From the NCBI RefSeq assembly GCF_000225505.1, contig NZ_BACI01000050.1:124001-188000 (forward strand): DNA of 64,000 nucleotides, read 5' to 3'. Below the pieces are notes generated by a model. That model made no database searches. It had not been told where the DNA came from and saw nothing but the letters and a program-made list of their open reading frames with translations. This document shows, piece by piece, positions 35,501-43,219 of this stretch (positions are counted from its first letter, which is position 1; each line of letters begins with the position of its first letter). The stretch is from Gordonia alkanivorans NBRC 16433. GTDB lineage: Bacteria > Actinomycetota > Actinomycetes > Mycobacteriales > Mycobacteriaceae. A program made the position numbers and the translations under genes.

Positions 35501-36204
35501 AGGCGCGCCGTCGGTGGGGGATGGTCCGTGAGTTCTTCACCGCACGGGCCCCGGAACGGAAACCGGAAACCGACGAGTTGTGGACGACGACGCTGAACGG
35601 AAGTGAGAAGTACGCGAAGAGGTTCGCCATCGGAGCCTTTGTCGCCGGAGCTTTCGCATTGGTCGTTGCCGCCCTGTGGATCTGGTGGCGCAGCAACGCA
35701 GTGCCCGCCCTCGGTGCTGAATCTCTGGTCATGACGGTCCTGCTGTTCGCGGGCCTCGTCGGCTGGTGCAACCTGGGCGCTCAGACGGTGCGCGCCAGGC
35801 CGAGACGGCGGAAAGAGGTCCGCATCGGTCTGATCACTGCCGTGGTGGTCATCTACCTGCTGATCTTCGGCGTCACCTGGATGTCCATCGAGGACATGGC
35901 ATCCGGAAAGAAGTCGTCAGATCTTGCCCAGCTGTTCACCCAGCCGACCGCAGGCGAAGCGGCTGGAATCGCCGCGGCGACGGTGCTTCTGCTGACCTTG
36001 CTGTCGCTGTGGGGGTGGGCCCGATGGGGCGACATCGCCGGATGCGCCGTGGGACTTGCCGTGATCGCGGGAATCACCCAGTGGGCGCTCGAGACCTTCT
36101 TCTCGGAATCACCGCTGTTGGATCTTCTGCCGACGGCCGTCTGGGCGGTCGGCGTCGGGATCGCCCTTCAGTTCGTCCACCCGGTCGGGCGAGACAAGCT
36201 CTAG
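32503..36204 (+). CDS. Very large patatin-like protein with C-terminal membrane region (DUF3376-type)
   Basis: A 1233-residue protein. The N-terminal patatin-like lipid acyl hydrolase core shows an oxyanion segment ALAMRGGVSMAVWIGGAVAEL near residue 37, nucleophile motif GASAGGLN near residue 114, and the DGG of the Ser-Asp dyad (RVVDGGVVDNIPIDRAL) near residue 333. The middle (about 400-900) is helical and unrecognised, resembling actinobacterial DUF3376. Residues about 955-1230 contain roughly eight hydrophobic helices. GTG 32503 has GCGAGG five bases ahead. It is divergent from kstD, and its stop overlaps the next gene's stop. A phospholipase or sterol-ester hydrolase role is possible but unproven. 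Confidence 0.85.
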   Translation: MTIDDRTTFDESPAPVPAVEEPRRIPTPTRKTLRVALAMRGGVSMAVWIGGAVAELDLLRRVSRGAERCACAQWPPRSPQCVDSATPRQRRAHLYRRRLAEAGYTDVEFDILAGASAGGLNAMLFALTQTYGVPTDDLVSRLWSEQGDLWELVREPGWGPVPSVLKGNERLLDVAEQAVLRIAGLGRNSGTPKYADSEIAAIDSVTVELAATLLTDGKQPELGNRASFSFTRRPGGLTSRYSTVPGPETVEVRMELRRMALAARATSSFPGAFEPADIYSATDGSTCGWKQLSRKGKESPRDCVPNMVAVFPFARAGAASSPAVRPGDEFRVVDGGVVDNIPIDRALRAVQRASASSPSRRVLVYLDPQPPQPPVPRKAVVAGNRDSGAGWLSVIMGAKGLQKRVESADDEIDQIREHNDAALEAASRQRELAATLSAALGNGRKVERVDVATYIRSRSGIDVQRLSNLVVDPTAYLCRPPHRSRIFPTVNRLDALCVERAVREAYGEIAGGAHPDASAVFDAGDVGAAVAGIRLFIAWVQQLQAMSTGSTVAEPVPLRRLKKGLYRCLTVMIEARRLTVDMALLLKDSTRVDCDEVVSRIIGGIESQGRLEINSIVDVAMTPAGVTEIAEATFYQVLAPVEGAPGVQLGEAKGDALHSVWATLSQYRTRILEWTVNPAESPGPALERWNNSIFHLLHDGLGEDEGDAAPENVVFDIVRLVGEAAIPGTAATIGFHRITGDTKPRLKFDGHEDGTPPAGDVSLAEVRKAAIAAQLQKWIRGDVDPGSLNADAVATQIDATANLARADTRLAGTGLARFAGFLSPEWRENDWYWGRLDAAAGVVDLLSTTSESTTVVSREDDEQLITELQEEVTRETTPSGVSAGAHIAATGGQTLSHLDVRYVFGLVSRILPLVLRALWPAERSGGTAKGVAVRVGLVAARPLLPIISLALDRVRLVSAVVVAVAAAALLGTGTTAPGVQATFVGITAVLGGLLIWRAIEARRRWGMVREFFTARAPERKPETDELWTTTLNGSEKYAKRFAIGAFVAGAFALVVAALWIWWRSNAVPALGAESLVMTVLLFAGLVGWCNLGAQTVRARPRRRKEVRIGLITAVVVIYLLIFGVTWMSIEDMASGKKSSDLAQLFTQPTAGEAAGIAAATVLLLTLLSLWGWARWGDIAGCAVGLAVIAGITQWALETFFSESPLLDLLPTAVWAVGVGIALQFVHPVGRDKL

Positions 36205-37265
36205 GACGGGTCCGGTGAGCCCAGGCCGACGATCAGGTCCCACGGATCAGTACCGGCTTCGAGGATCTCTCCGGCCAGCGATGTGGCCCAATCCTGCTCG
36301 GTGCCATACCGATCCGTCCAGGTCCACAAGGCGGAGGTGAATCGGCCCAGGCTGTGCTCCGAGGTGAAGCCAATCGCGCCGTGGATCTGGTGTCCGGCGG
36401 AGGCGACCTCGGTGGCGTAGTGCGAGGTCACGACCTTTGCCGCCGCGATGGCGGCGTGGGCCGCGACCGGGTCATTAGAAGCGGCTTCGGTGGCGGCTCG
36501 TGCGGCCGTCTCCATGAGCGTTGTCTGGGCGGCCATCTCGGCCAGTCGCTGCTGGATGGCCTGGAACTTCGCCAGGGGCCGCCCGAACTGGGTGCGTTCG
36601 GACGCGTAACGGACCGTGCGTTCGCGTACCGCGCGCGCGGCCGCGGCCAGGGCGACGGCGTACGCGAGAGCTCCGCGTCGACGCAGGTCCTCGATGTCGA
36701 CGGGGGAGTGCGCCGAGAACGTCGCCTCGGCATCGCGGAAGACGATGTCGCCGTACGAGACTCCCCGAAGGTCGGCCCCGTTCGTGATCTCGACGCCGGG
36801 AGCTTCGCGTCCGACGACGGTGATGACCGGGCCGTCGGGCCCGGTCATCAGGACCACCACGGTATCCACATCGTCGACATGCGCCACGCCGGTCACGCTG
36901 CCCGACAGCAGGATTCGATCTCCGTCGGTGCGGATGGTCCCGTCGTCGATCACGGCAACCGTCGCAGTGGTGCCTTCGAGTGGAAGTCCGACGCTGCCCG
37001 CCAGCCACGACGCGAGGAGTGCGTGTTCGAGGTACGGGGTCACGGCCCCGGCTTCGGCGAGCGAATCCAGAACGGCGAGTGCATCACCGAGTTCGCCACC
37101 GTGTCCACCGGCCTCCTCGGGGACATCGACGCCGGTGAACCCGGCTTCGACGACGGCGCCCCACACGGCCGCGTCGGGTGCGGTGATCGGGGTCTGCATG
37201 TCGACCGGGATGCGGGCGAGCATCGCGGTGAGGGCCGCCCGGAGTTCGGTTGCGAGGTCGCTCAT
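36201..37265 (-). CDS. Acyl-CoA dehydrogenase, partner-subunit type
   Basis: A 354-residue acyl-CoA dehydrogenase-family protein with a divergent N-terminal half and a canonical C-terminal helical domain: RTQFGRPLAKFQAIQQRLAEMA near residue 222 and HQIHGAIGFTSEHSLGRFTSALW near residue 304. Such subunits often pair with a catalytic partner in alpha2beta2 enzymes. It overlaps the previous dehydrogenase by four bases (ATGA) and its TAG overlaps that of the patatin gene. Third gene of the operon transcribed from the KstR sites at 39299-39329. Confidence 0.9.
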   Translation of the reverse strand: MSDLATELRAALTAMLARIPVDMQTPITAPDAAVWGAVVEAGFTGVDVPEEAGGHGGELGDALAVLDSLAEAGAVTPYLEHALLASWLAGSVGLPLEGTTATVAVIDDGTIRTDGDRILLSGSVTGVAHVDDVDTVVVLMTGPDGPVITVVGREAPGVEITNGADLRGVSYGDIVFRDAEATFSAHSPVDIEDLRRRGALAYAVALAAAARAVRERTVRYASERTQFGRPLAKFQAIQQRLAEMAAQTTLMETAARAATEAASNDPVAAHAAIAAAKVVTSHYATEVASAGHQIHGAIGFTSEHSLGRFTSALWTWTDRYGTEQDWATSLAGEILEAGTDPWDLIVGLGSPDPS

Positions 37266-38413
37266 CGTATCCCCATTCCGCGCGCGACGATTCCGCGCAG
37301 GATCTCGTTGGTTCCGCCGCGAAGCGTGAAAGCAGGTGTGTGCAGAACGGATTGGGCCAGGAGCCGTTCGAGATGCGTGCCGCCCAAACGGCGCGGCACG
37401 ATGCCGGAGGCATCGCGGACGGCCGTCACCAGATCGCCCTCGAACGTCGAACCGAGATCCTTGACCATCGCGGCGAGCACATCGGGTTTGCCGCCGGCCG
37501 CCAGTTCGCGGGCAACCTGCAGCGACATCTGACGCAGCGCCCACGCCTGTGCGGTGAGCTTTCCCAGCGCCGCCCGCTGTTGCGGGGTGGCTCCCTGCTC
37601 GCGGAGATGATCGGTCCATGCGCGTAGGAGTGGCAGCGTGCTGAGGTAGCGCTCTGGTCCGGAACGCTCGAATGCCAACTCGCTCATCACCTGTTGCCAG
37701 CCGTGTCCGCGGCGGCCGAGTAGCGCCGACGAGTCCACCACCGCGTCGTGGAAGATGACCTCGTTGAAGTGCGACTGGCCGTCGATGCTCCGGATCGGCC
37801 GGATCTCGATGTCCGGGTGCGGGAGGTCGATGACGAACTGCGAGAGTCCCTGCTGCCGATCGTCGGCCGTACCGTCGGTACGTGCAAGCAGAACCATCGC
37901 GTGGGCGATGTGGGCGCCGGTGGTCCACACCTTCGTTCCGCTGATCGTCCACGAATCGCCGTTGTCCGTCGCGCGCGTCCGCACGCCGGCGAGGTCGGAA
38001 CCCGCGTCGGGCTCACTCATGCCGATCGCGAAGTAGACGGTGCCGGCGGAGATCCCGGGGATGTAGCGGCGTCGCTGTTCCTCGGTCCCGTTGGCCAGGA
38101 TGCCCGGTGCCATCTGCCGGTCGGCGATCCAGTGCGCGGCGACGGGCGCGCCGTGCGCCAGCATCTCCTCGGTGATGACGAATCGTTCGACCGGTGTGCG
38201 TCCCCGTCCGCCGTACTCGGTGGGCATCGTCATGCCGAGCCACCCGCGCTCGCCGAGCCGACGGCTGAAGTCGAGGTCGAAACCCCTCATCCAGCTGTCG
38301 ACGTCGGGAGTGAAGGCACCCGAATCGATTTCGGTCCGCAGGAACTCGCGGATCTCGGCGCGCAGCGCCGCCAGGGATTCGACGCGCAGCGTCGCGAGCT
38401 GATCGTCGGTCAC
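37262..38413 (-). CDS. Acyl-CoA dehydrogenase, catalytic-subunit type
   Basis: A 383-residue protein with the typical fold: GWLGMTMPTEYGGRGRTPVER near residue 58, GMSEPDAGSDLAGVRTRA near residue 130, SGTKVWTTGAHIAHAMVLLA near residue 157, and C-terminal LRGGTNEILRGIVARGMGI. GTG 38413 overlaps the stop of the crotonase gene (GTGA). With the next gene it probably forms a heteromeric dehydrogenase acting on a steroid-derived acyl-CoA. It does not clearly match FadE26-FadE29 or FadE30-FadE34. Confidence 0.9.
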   Translation of the reverse strand: MTDDQLATLRVESLAALRAEIREFLRTEIDSGAFTPDVDSWMRGFDLDFSRRLGERGWLGMTMPTEYGGRGRTPVERFVITEEMLAHGAPVAAHWIADRQMAPGILANGTEEQRRRYIPGISAGTVYFAIGMSEPDAGSDLAGVRTRATDNGDSWTISGTKVWTTGAHIAHAMVLLARTDGTADDRQQGLSQFVIDLPHPDIEIRPIRSIDGQSHFNEVIFHDAVVDSSALLGRRGHGWQQVMSELAFERSGPERYLSTLPLLRAWTDHLREQGATPQQRAALGKLTAQAWALRQMSLQVARELAAGGKPDVLAAMVKDLGSTFEGDLVTAVRDASGIVPRRLGGTHLERLLAQSVLHTPAFTLRGGTNEILRGIVARGMGIR

Positions 38414-39225
38414 GACCGGGCAGGTCCCCGTGACGACCAGTTCTGGCCCTTACGGGCCATCGACCACATCTGGGTGCCGCGTTCGATCTCGATCGCCGAA
38501 TCCCACGTCACCGTCGGCGGACCGAGCTCCAGGCGCACGCTCGACATGACCTTGCGGGTCAGCTCGGGGTCGCGGGCGGCGGGACCGGTGAGGCCGTCGA
38601 CGATCGCAGGGAGCTCGTCAACCGGGGCTGCGGCGTACGCGAGCCCCTGCGCGACCGCCTCGTCGCCGGTGAGTGACTGGCCGCAGGCCGCGAGTGCGAT
38701 CGTGTTGGCGCGTCCGACCGCGCGGTTCAGCAGGGTCAGGTGACCGCCGCCGGGATGAATACCGCGGGCGAGGAAGCCGCTGTCCAGAACCGCGTCGGGA
38801 GTGGTGACGAGCAGGTCGACGGCCAGGGCGAGGTTGAGGCCGGCACCGACCGCACCGCCCACTACGACGCCGATGGTGGGAACCGGAAGGGAACCGACAC
38901 GGACGAACGCCGCGTACACCGCCGACAGCTGCCTCACCGACTCCGGCGCCGCCGGATCGGCCGACGCGCCGGCGAGGATGCGGGTGTCGGCACCGCTGCA
39001 GAAGTAGGAGCCGGCGGCGTCGACGACCACCGCGCCGATGGTCTCGCTGGCGGCCACCTGGTCGCAGAACCGCTCGATCGACGCGGCCATCTCCAGGGTG
39101 ATCGCGTTCTTGCGGCGCGGGTTGTTGAGTGTCAGCCTCCCGACGCCGTTCTCGAAGGACGTGAGAATGGGATCGCCGGTTGCCTCGGCGTCTGAAGGGG
39201 TGGAGGTTGGGGAGTCGGAGCTCAT
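38410..39225 (-). CDS. Enoyl-CoA hydratase/isomerase in a KstR-controlled operon
   Basis: A 271-residue crotonase. Seen: LTLNNPRRKNAITLEMAASI near residue 31, oxyanion motif FCSGADTRILAG near residue 74, GGAVGAGLNLALAVDLLVTT near residue 121, and ARGIHPGGGHLTLLNRAVG. The first catalytic Glu position (GAGLNLAL) is Asn and the second region lacks Glu, so classical hydration is doubtful. ATG 39225 is chosen because upstream in-frame starts run into the KstR operator; the ribosome-binding site is weak. First gene of the leftward operon divergent from hsaE. Confidence 0.85.
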   Translation of the reverse strand: MSSDSPTSTPSDAEATGDPILTSFENGVGRLTLNNPRRKNAITLEMAASIERFCDQVAASETIGAVVVDAAGSYFCSGADTRILAGASADPAAPESVRQLSAVYAAFVRVGSLPVPTIGVVVGGAVGAGLNLALAVDLLVTTPDAVLDSGFLARGIHPGGGHLTLLNRAVGRANTIALAACGQSLTGDEAVAQGLAYAAAPVDELPAIVDGLTGPAARDPELTRKVMSSVRLELGPPTVTWDSAIEIERGTQMWSMARKGQNWSSRGPARS

Positions 39226-39298
39226 GGAGAGAACGGTAGTCGTCTGCGGAGCGCTCTCGGCGGTGCCACGCAAATTGCGCACGGGGCTCCTGCCAGAG

Positions 39299-39312
39299 TG
39301 GAACATGTTCTA
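39299..39312. promoter_or_regulatory. KstR operator 1, crotonase/hsaE intergenic region
   Basis: TGGAACATGTTCTA matches all fixed positions of TNNAACNNGTTNNA. It is 74 bases from the crotonase start and 38 bases from hsaE. Confidence 0.9.
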
Positions 39313-39315
39313 AAC

Positions 39316-39329
39316 TAGAACACGTTCAC
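39316..39329. promoter_or_regulatory. KstR operator 2 (weaker), crotonase/hsaE intergenic region
   Basis: TAGAACACGTTCAC keeps seven of the eight fixed positions of TNNAACNNGTTNNA (last base C instead of A). Its centre is 17 bases from the first site. Confidence 0.65.
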
Positions 39330-39349
39330 ATTGGGAAGGTGAGGGCACA

Positions 39350-40138
39350 ATGGCGGTTGACCAGCAGGTACGCGAACAGATCGCGGCCGAGCTCTGGCAG
39401 GCGGAGGTCTCGGCGACGGCCATCGACCGTCCCACGGACTCCCATCCGGACCTCGACGTCGTCGATGCCTACGAGATCCAGCTGATCAACATCCGCAAGC
39501 GACTCGAGGCCGGGGCCAGGGTCGCCGGGCACAAGGTCGGCCTCGCTTCCGAGGCGATGCAGAAGATGATGGGCGTCGACGAGCCCGACTACGGACACCT
39601 CCTCGACGAGATGCAGTACTTCGAGGAGACCCCCATCGACGCGAAGAAGCTGTGCTTCCCCCGGGTCGAGGTGGAGGTCGGCTTCATCCTCGGCGAGGAC
39701 CTGCCCGGCGAGGGGTGCACCAACGAAGACGTCATCGCCGCGGTCGAATGGGTGGTGCCCTCGATCGAGCTCATCGACTCCCGCATCAAGGACTGGAAGA
39801 TCACGCTGTGCGACACCATCGCCGACAACGCGTCGTCGTGCGGCTGGATTCTCGGACAGCAACGTGTCCCGATCGGCGAGATCGACACCGGGGACATCGA
39901 CGCGGTCCTGCATCGTAACGGGGAGATCGTGGCGAAGGGCAATTCGTCTGCGGTGCTGGGCCATCCGCTCAATGCGGTGTCGTGGCTGGCACGCAAGGTC
40001 GACAGCTTCGGGGTCCGTCTCCGCAAGGGGGACGTGATCCTGCCCGGCACGGCGACGCGGGCGATCGACATCTCCTCGGGTGACCACTTCGTGGCCGAAT
40101 TCGCCGGCCTCGGTTCGGTCACCCTGGATTTCACCTGA
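39350..40138 (+). CDS. hsaE: 2-hydroxypenta-2,4-dienoate hydratase HsaE
   Basis: A 262-residue hydratase of the MhpD/HpcG family that converts the dienoate released from ring A into 4-hydroxy-2-oxo acid. Seen: INIRKRLEAGARVAGHKVGL near residue 45, EPDYGHLLDEM near residue 80, KLCFPRVEVEVGFILGEDL with metal-binding acidic residues near residue 103, and PLNAVSWLARKVDSFGVRL. ATG 39350 follows GAAGGTGAGG. First gene of hsaE-hsaG-hsaF, the same order as in Mycobacterium. Confidence 0.95.
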   Translation: MAVDQQVREQIAAELWQAEVSATAIDRPTDSHPDLDVVDAYEIQLINIRKRLEAGARVAGHKVGLASEAMQKMMGVDEPDYGHLLDEMQYFEETPIDAKKLCFPRVEVEVGFILGEDLPGEGCTNEDVIAAVEWVVPSIELIDSRIKDWKITLCDTIADNASSCGWILGQQRVPIGEIDTGDIDAVLHRNGEIVAKGNSSAVLGHPLNAVSWLARKVDSFGVRLRKGDVILPGTATRAIDISSGDHFVAEFAGLGSVTLDFT

Positions 40139-40155
40139 CACGACTTCACCTGACA
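40130..40155 (+). repeat. Short direct repeat spanning the hsaE stop
   Basis: TTCACCTGACA occurs at 40130-40140 (covering the hsaE stop) and again at 40145-40155, with a further partial copy (GACTTCAC) near 40163-40170. Confidence 0.6.
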
Positions 40156-40189
40156 TGCAACAGACTTCACTAGCAAGAGGAGGGTCCAC

Positions 40190-41095
40190 GTGGCGGCAAA
40201 ACTGACCGCGGCGATCATCGGATCGGGCAACATCGGCACCGATCTGATGTACAAGCTGGAGCGTTCGGAGGTCATCGAACCCCGATGGATGGTCGGCATC
40301 GACCCGGACTCGGAGGGCATGAAGCGCGCCGCCGACCGCGGACTCATCACGATGAGCGGTGGTGCGGACGAACTCCTCGGGTCGCAGGACAAGCCCGATC
40401 TCATCTTCGAGGCCACCTCGGCCTACGTGCACCGTGAGTACGCCCCGAAGTACGAGGCCGCCGGTATCACCGCGGTGGACCTCACCCCGGCGGCGGTCGG
40501 GCCCGCCGTGGTCCCGCCCGCCAACCTGCGTGAACACCTCGACGCCCCGAACACCAACATGATCACCTGCGGCGGGCAGGCGACCATCCCGATGGTGCAC
40601 GCGGTCTCGTCGGTCGTGCCGGTCCCGTACGCGGAGATCGTCGCGTCGGTCGCCTCGGTCTCGGCCGGTCCGGGCACGCGCGCCAACATCGACGAGTTCA
40701 CCCGCACCACCTCCGCCGGCGTCGAGTCGATCGGTGGCGCGCAGCGCGGTAAGGCGATCATCATCCTCAACCCGGCGGACCCGCCGATGATCATGCGCGA
40801 CACCATCTTCTGCGCCATCCCCGAAGACGCCGACACCGACGCCATCGCGGAATCGATCCACCGGCGAGAGAAGGAGATCCAGCAGTACGTGCCGGGCTAC
40901 CGTCTGCTGCAGGACCCGCAGTTCGACCCGCCGAGCGTCCTGAACGGCGGCTATGCGCGGGTGTCGATCTTCGTGGAGGTCGAGGGTGCGGGCGACTTCC
41001 TGCCGCCCTACGCCGGCAACCTGGACATCATGACCGCCGCCGCGACCAAGGTCGGCGAAGAACTCGCAAAGAAGAAGCTGGGAGTCCCCGCATGA
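40190..41095 (+). CDS. hsaG: Acylating acetaldehyde/propionaldehyde dehydrogenase HsaG
   Basis: A 301-residue CoA-acylating aldehyde dehydrogenase of the DmpF/BphJ type, forming propionyl-CoA or acetyl-CoA from the aldehyde channelled from HsaF. Seen: NAD-binding [17 protein letters not shown] at the N-terminus, catalytic Cys in [19 protein letters not shown] near residue 127, and C-terminal [24 protein letters not shown] 40190 has GAGGAGGG at 40177-40184. Its stop overlaps the hsaF start. Confidence 0.96.
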   Translation: MAAKLTAAIIGSGNIGTDLMYKLERSEVIEPRWMVGIDPDSEGMKRAADRGLITMSGGADELLGSQDKPDLIFEATSAYVHREYAPKYEAAGITAVDLTPAAVGPAVVPPANLREHLDAPNTNMITCGGQATIPMVHAVSSVVPVPYAEIVASVASVSAGPGTRANIDEFTRTTSAGVESIGGAQRGKAIIILNPADPPMIMRDTIFCAIPEDADTDAIAESIHRREKEIQQYVPGYRLLQDPQFDPPSVLNGGYARVSIFVEVEGAGDFLPPYAGNLDIMTAAATKVGEELAKKKLGVPA

Positions 41096-42186
41096 GCACC
41101 AACGTGGTCACCACCCCGCGCGACCCGAAGCTGATGGCGAACGCGCGCAAGTACTCCGACACCCTCGACATCCGCATCACCGATTCGTCTCTGCGGGACG
41201 GCAGCCATCACAAGCGGCACCAGTTCACCGAAGAGGAGGTGCGCGCGATCGTCGGTGGCCTCGACGAGGCCGGTGTGCCGGTCATCGAGGTGACCCACGG
41301 CGACGGCCTCGGCGGCTCGTCGTTCAACTACGGGTTCTCCAAAACCCCTGAGCAGCAGCTGATCAAAGCTGCGGCCGAGACCGCGAAGCGGGCCAAGATC
41401 GCCTTCCTCATGCTGCCGGGTCTGGGCACCAAGGACGACATCCGCGCCGCGCAGGACAACGGCGGCCAGATCTGCCGCATCGCCACCCACTGCACCGAGG
41501 CCGACGTCTCCATCCAGCACTTCGGTCTCGCACGGGATCTCGGACTCGAAACCGTCGGCTTCCTGATGATGAGCCACAGCCAGCCGCCGGAGGTCATCGC
41601 CAAGCAGGCTCGCATCATGGCCGACGCCGGATGTCAGTGCGTCTACGTCGTCGACTCCGCGGGTGCGCTCGTCCTCGAGGACGTCACCGTCCGCGTCGAG
41701 GCGCTCGTCGCCGAACTCGGCAACGACGCCCAGGTCGGGTTCCACGGACACGAGAACCTCGACATCGCGATCGCCAACTCGGTCAACGCCATCCGTGCGG
41801 GCGCCCAGCAGATCGACGGCTCCATCCGACGCTTCGGCGCCGGCGCGGGCAACACGCCCACCGAGGCCTTCGTCGGTGTGTGCGACAAGCTCGGGATCAC
41901 CACCGGGGTCGACTTCATGAAGATCGCCGACGTCGCACAGGACGTCGTCCGACCGGCCATGCCGACGGAGTGCCTGGTGGACCGCCCGGCGATGATGATG
42001 GGTTACGCCGGTTGTTACAGCTCGTTCCTCAAGCACGCAGAGGGCCACGCCGAGCGCTACGGCGTGTCGGCCGCCGAGATCCTGCTCGAGGCCGGCGCGC
42101 GCAAACTGGTCGGCGGTCAGGAGGACCAGCTCATCGACATCGCGCTGGAGTTGAAGAAGAAGCAGGACGCGAACGCCGGCGTCTGA
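41092..42186 (+). CDS. hsaF: 4-hydroxy-2-oxoacid aldolase HsaF
   Basis: A 364-residue DRE-TIM-barrel aldolase that splits the hydroxy-oxo acid into pyruvate and an aldehyde passed to HsaG. Seen: [19 protein letters not shown] (metal and Arg motif) near residue 24, [36 protein letters not shown] near residue 217 (His ligands), and [18 protein letters not shown]. The length and the [12 protein letters not shown] wording match HsaF rather than plain BphI. It converges with the LysR gene, seven bases apart. Confidence 0.96.
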   Translation: MSTNVVTTPRDPKLMANARKYSDTLDIRITDSSLRDGSHHKRHQFTEEEVRAIVGGLDEAGVPVIEVTHGDGLGGSSFNYGFSKTPEQQLIKAAAETAKRAKIAFLMLPGLGTKDDIRAAQDNGGQICRIATHCTEADVSIQHFGLARDLGLETVGFLMMSHSQPPEVIAKQARIMADAGCQCVYVVDSAGALVLEDVTVRVEALVAELGNDAQVGFHGHENLDIAIANSVNAIRAGAQQIDGSIRRFGAGAGNTPTEAFVGVCDKLGITTGVDFMKIADVAQDVVRPAMPTECLVDRPAMMMGYAGCYSSFLKHAEGHAERYGVSAAEILLEAGARKLVGGQEDQLIDIALELKKKQDANAGV

Positions 42187-42193
42187 GCAGAGC

Positions 42194-43111
42194 TCAGGAG
42201 CGGCCGATGTGGGCCAGAAAGTCCCGCGCTGCACCGGCACTGGGCTGGGGACCGGACGACCACACCGCCCGCAACTGACGTCCGAGGTCGAGGTCGTCGA
42301 TCGGGATGCGGACCAGCCGTCGGTCGAGATCGTCGGCGACCGACAGGTTGCTGAGCACCGCGGGTCCGGCCCCCGCGATGACCGCGGCGCGCACCGATGC
42401 CGTGGTCGACAGTTCCAGCACCGGTGCGGTGACCTCGCGGGACGGTCCGAGCGCCCGGGTCAGGGCGCGTTCGAAGAACTCGCGAGTGCCCGAGCCCTCT
42501 TCGCGGGTCACGAGTGCGGTACCGGCGAGGTCGGCGGCCCCGATCCGACGGCGGCTGCGCGTCCACGGATGATCGGGTGGCACGACGACGACCAGCTCGT
42601 CACGCGCGATCGTCCGGCTCCGGAGCCCGGGTGCCACCCGAGGCCCCTCGACGAACCCGAGTTCGACCTCGCCGTCGCGCACCAGCGTGCAGACGTGGTC
42701 GGAGTTGGCGGCGGTGAACGACACCTTCGGCGCGGGGTCGTGCTGGGCCGCGAAGGAGACGAGCCAGCGGGGGAGGAGATGCTCCGCGACGGTGAGGCTC
42801 GCGGCCAGCCGCAGCCGATCTCGTCGTTCCAGCCGTAGGGCGGAGAGTCCGGCGTCGAATTCGCCTGCCAGCGTAAGTAATCGGTCGGCCCACTCGGCGA
42901 CGAGCCGGCCGGACTGGGTCGGTACCGATCCGCGCGGCGTTCGCGTCAGCAGTCCGACGCCGAGCTGCGTCTCCATCGCGCGGATACGCGCCGACACCGC
43001 CTGCTGGGTGACACCGAGTTCGGCGGCCGCAGCATTGAGACTGCCCGTGCTGACGACCGACTGCAGGGTTTCCAACGATGCGAGGTCGGGCATCCGCGGA
43101 CTGAGGACCAT
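42194..43111 (-). CDS. LysR-family transcriptional regulator
   Basis: A 305-residue regulator with an N-terminal winged helix (LETLQSVVSTGSLNAAAAELG, then TQQAVSARIRAMETQLGVGLL, residues about 12-60) and a C-terminal effector domain. ATG 43111 is used; a TTG 15 bases upstream and an ATG 18 bases inside are alternatives. It is divergent from the TDT transporter gene, the classic arrangement for a LysR regulator and its target. No KstR site was found between them. Confidence 0.88.
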   Translation of the reverse strand: MVLSPRMPDLASLETLQSVVSTGSLNAAAAELGVTQQAVSARIRAMETQLGVGLLTRTPRGSVPTQSGRLVAEWADRLLTLAGEFDAGLSALRLERRDRLRLAASLTVAEHLLPRWLVSFAAQHDPAPKVSFTAANSDHVCTLVRDGEVELGFVEGPRVAPGLRSRTIARDELVVVVPPDHPWTRSRRRIGAADLAGTALVTREEGSGTREFFERALTRALGPSREVTAPVLELSTTASVRAAVIAGAGPAVLSNLSVADDLDRRLVRIPIDDLDLGRQLRAVWSSGPQPSAGAARDFLAHIGRS

Positions 43112-43219
43112 CGCCCGAGGGTACAACCAGCGTTGGTACCCCGGCTACAAGCGCAGTTTGTGACCTGCCAACGATTCGGGCTCTACCGGGGGCGCGGCAT
43201 CCACGCGATCGTGGTGGAC

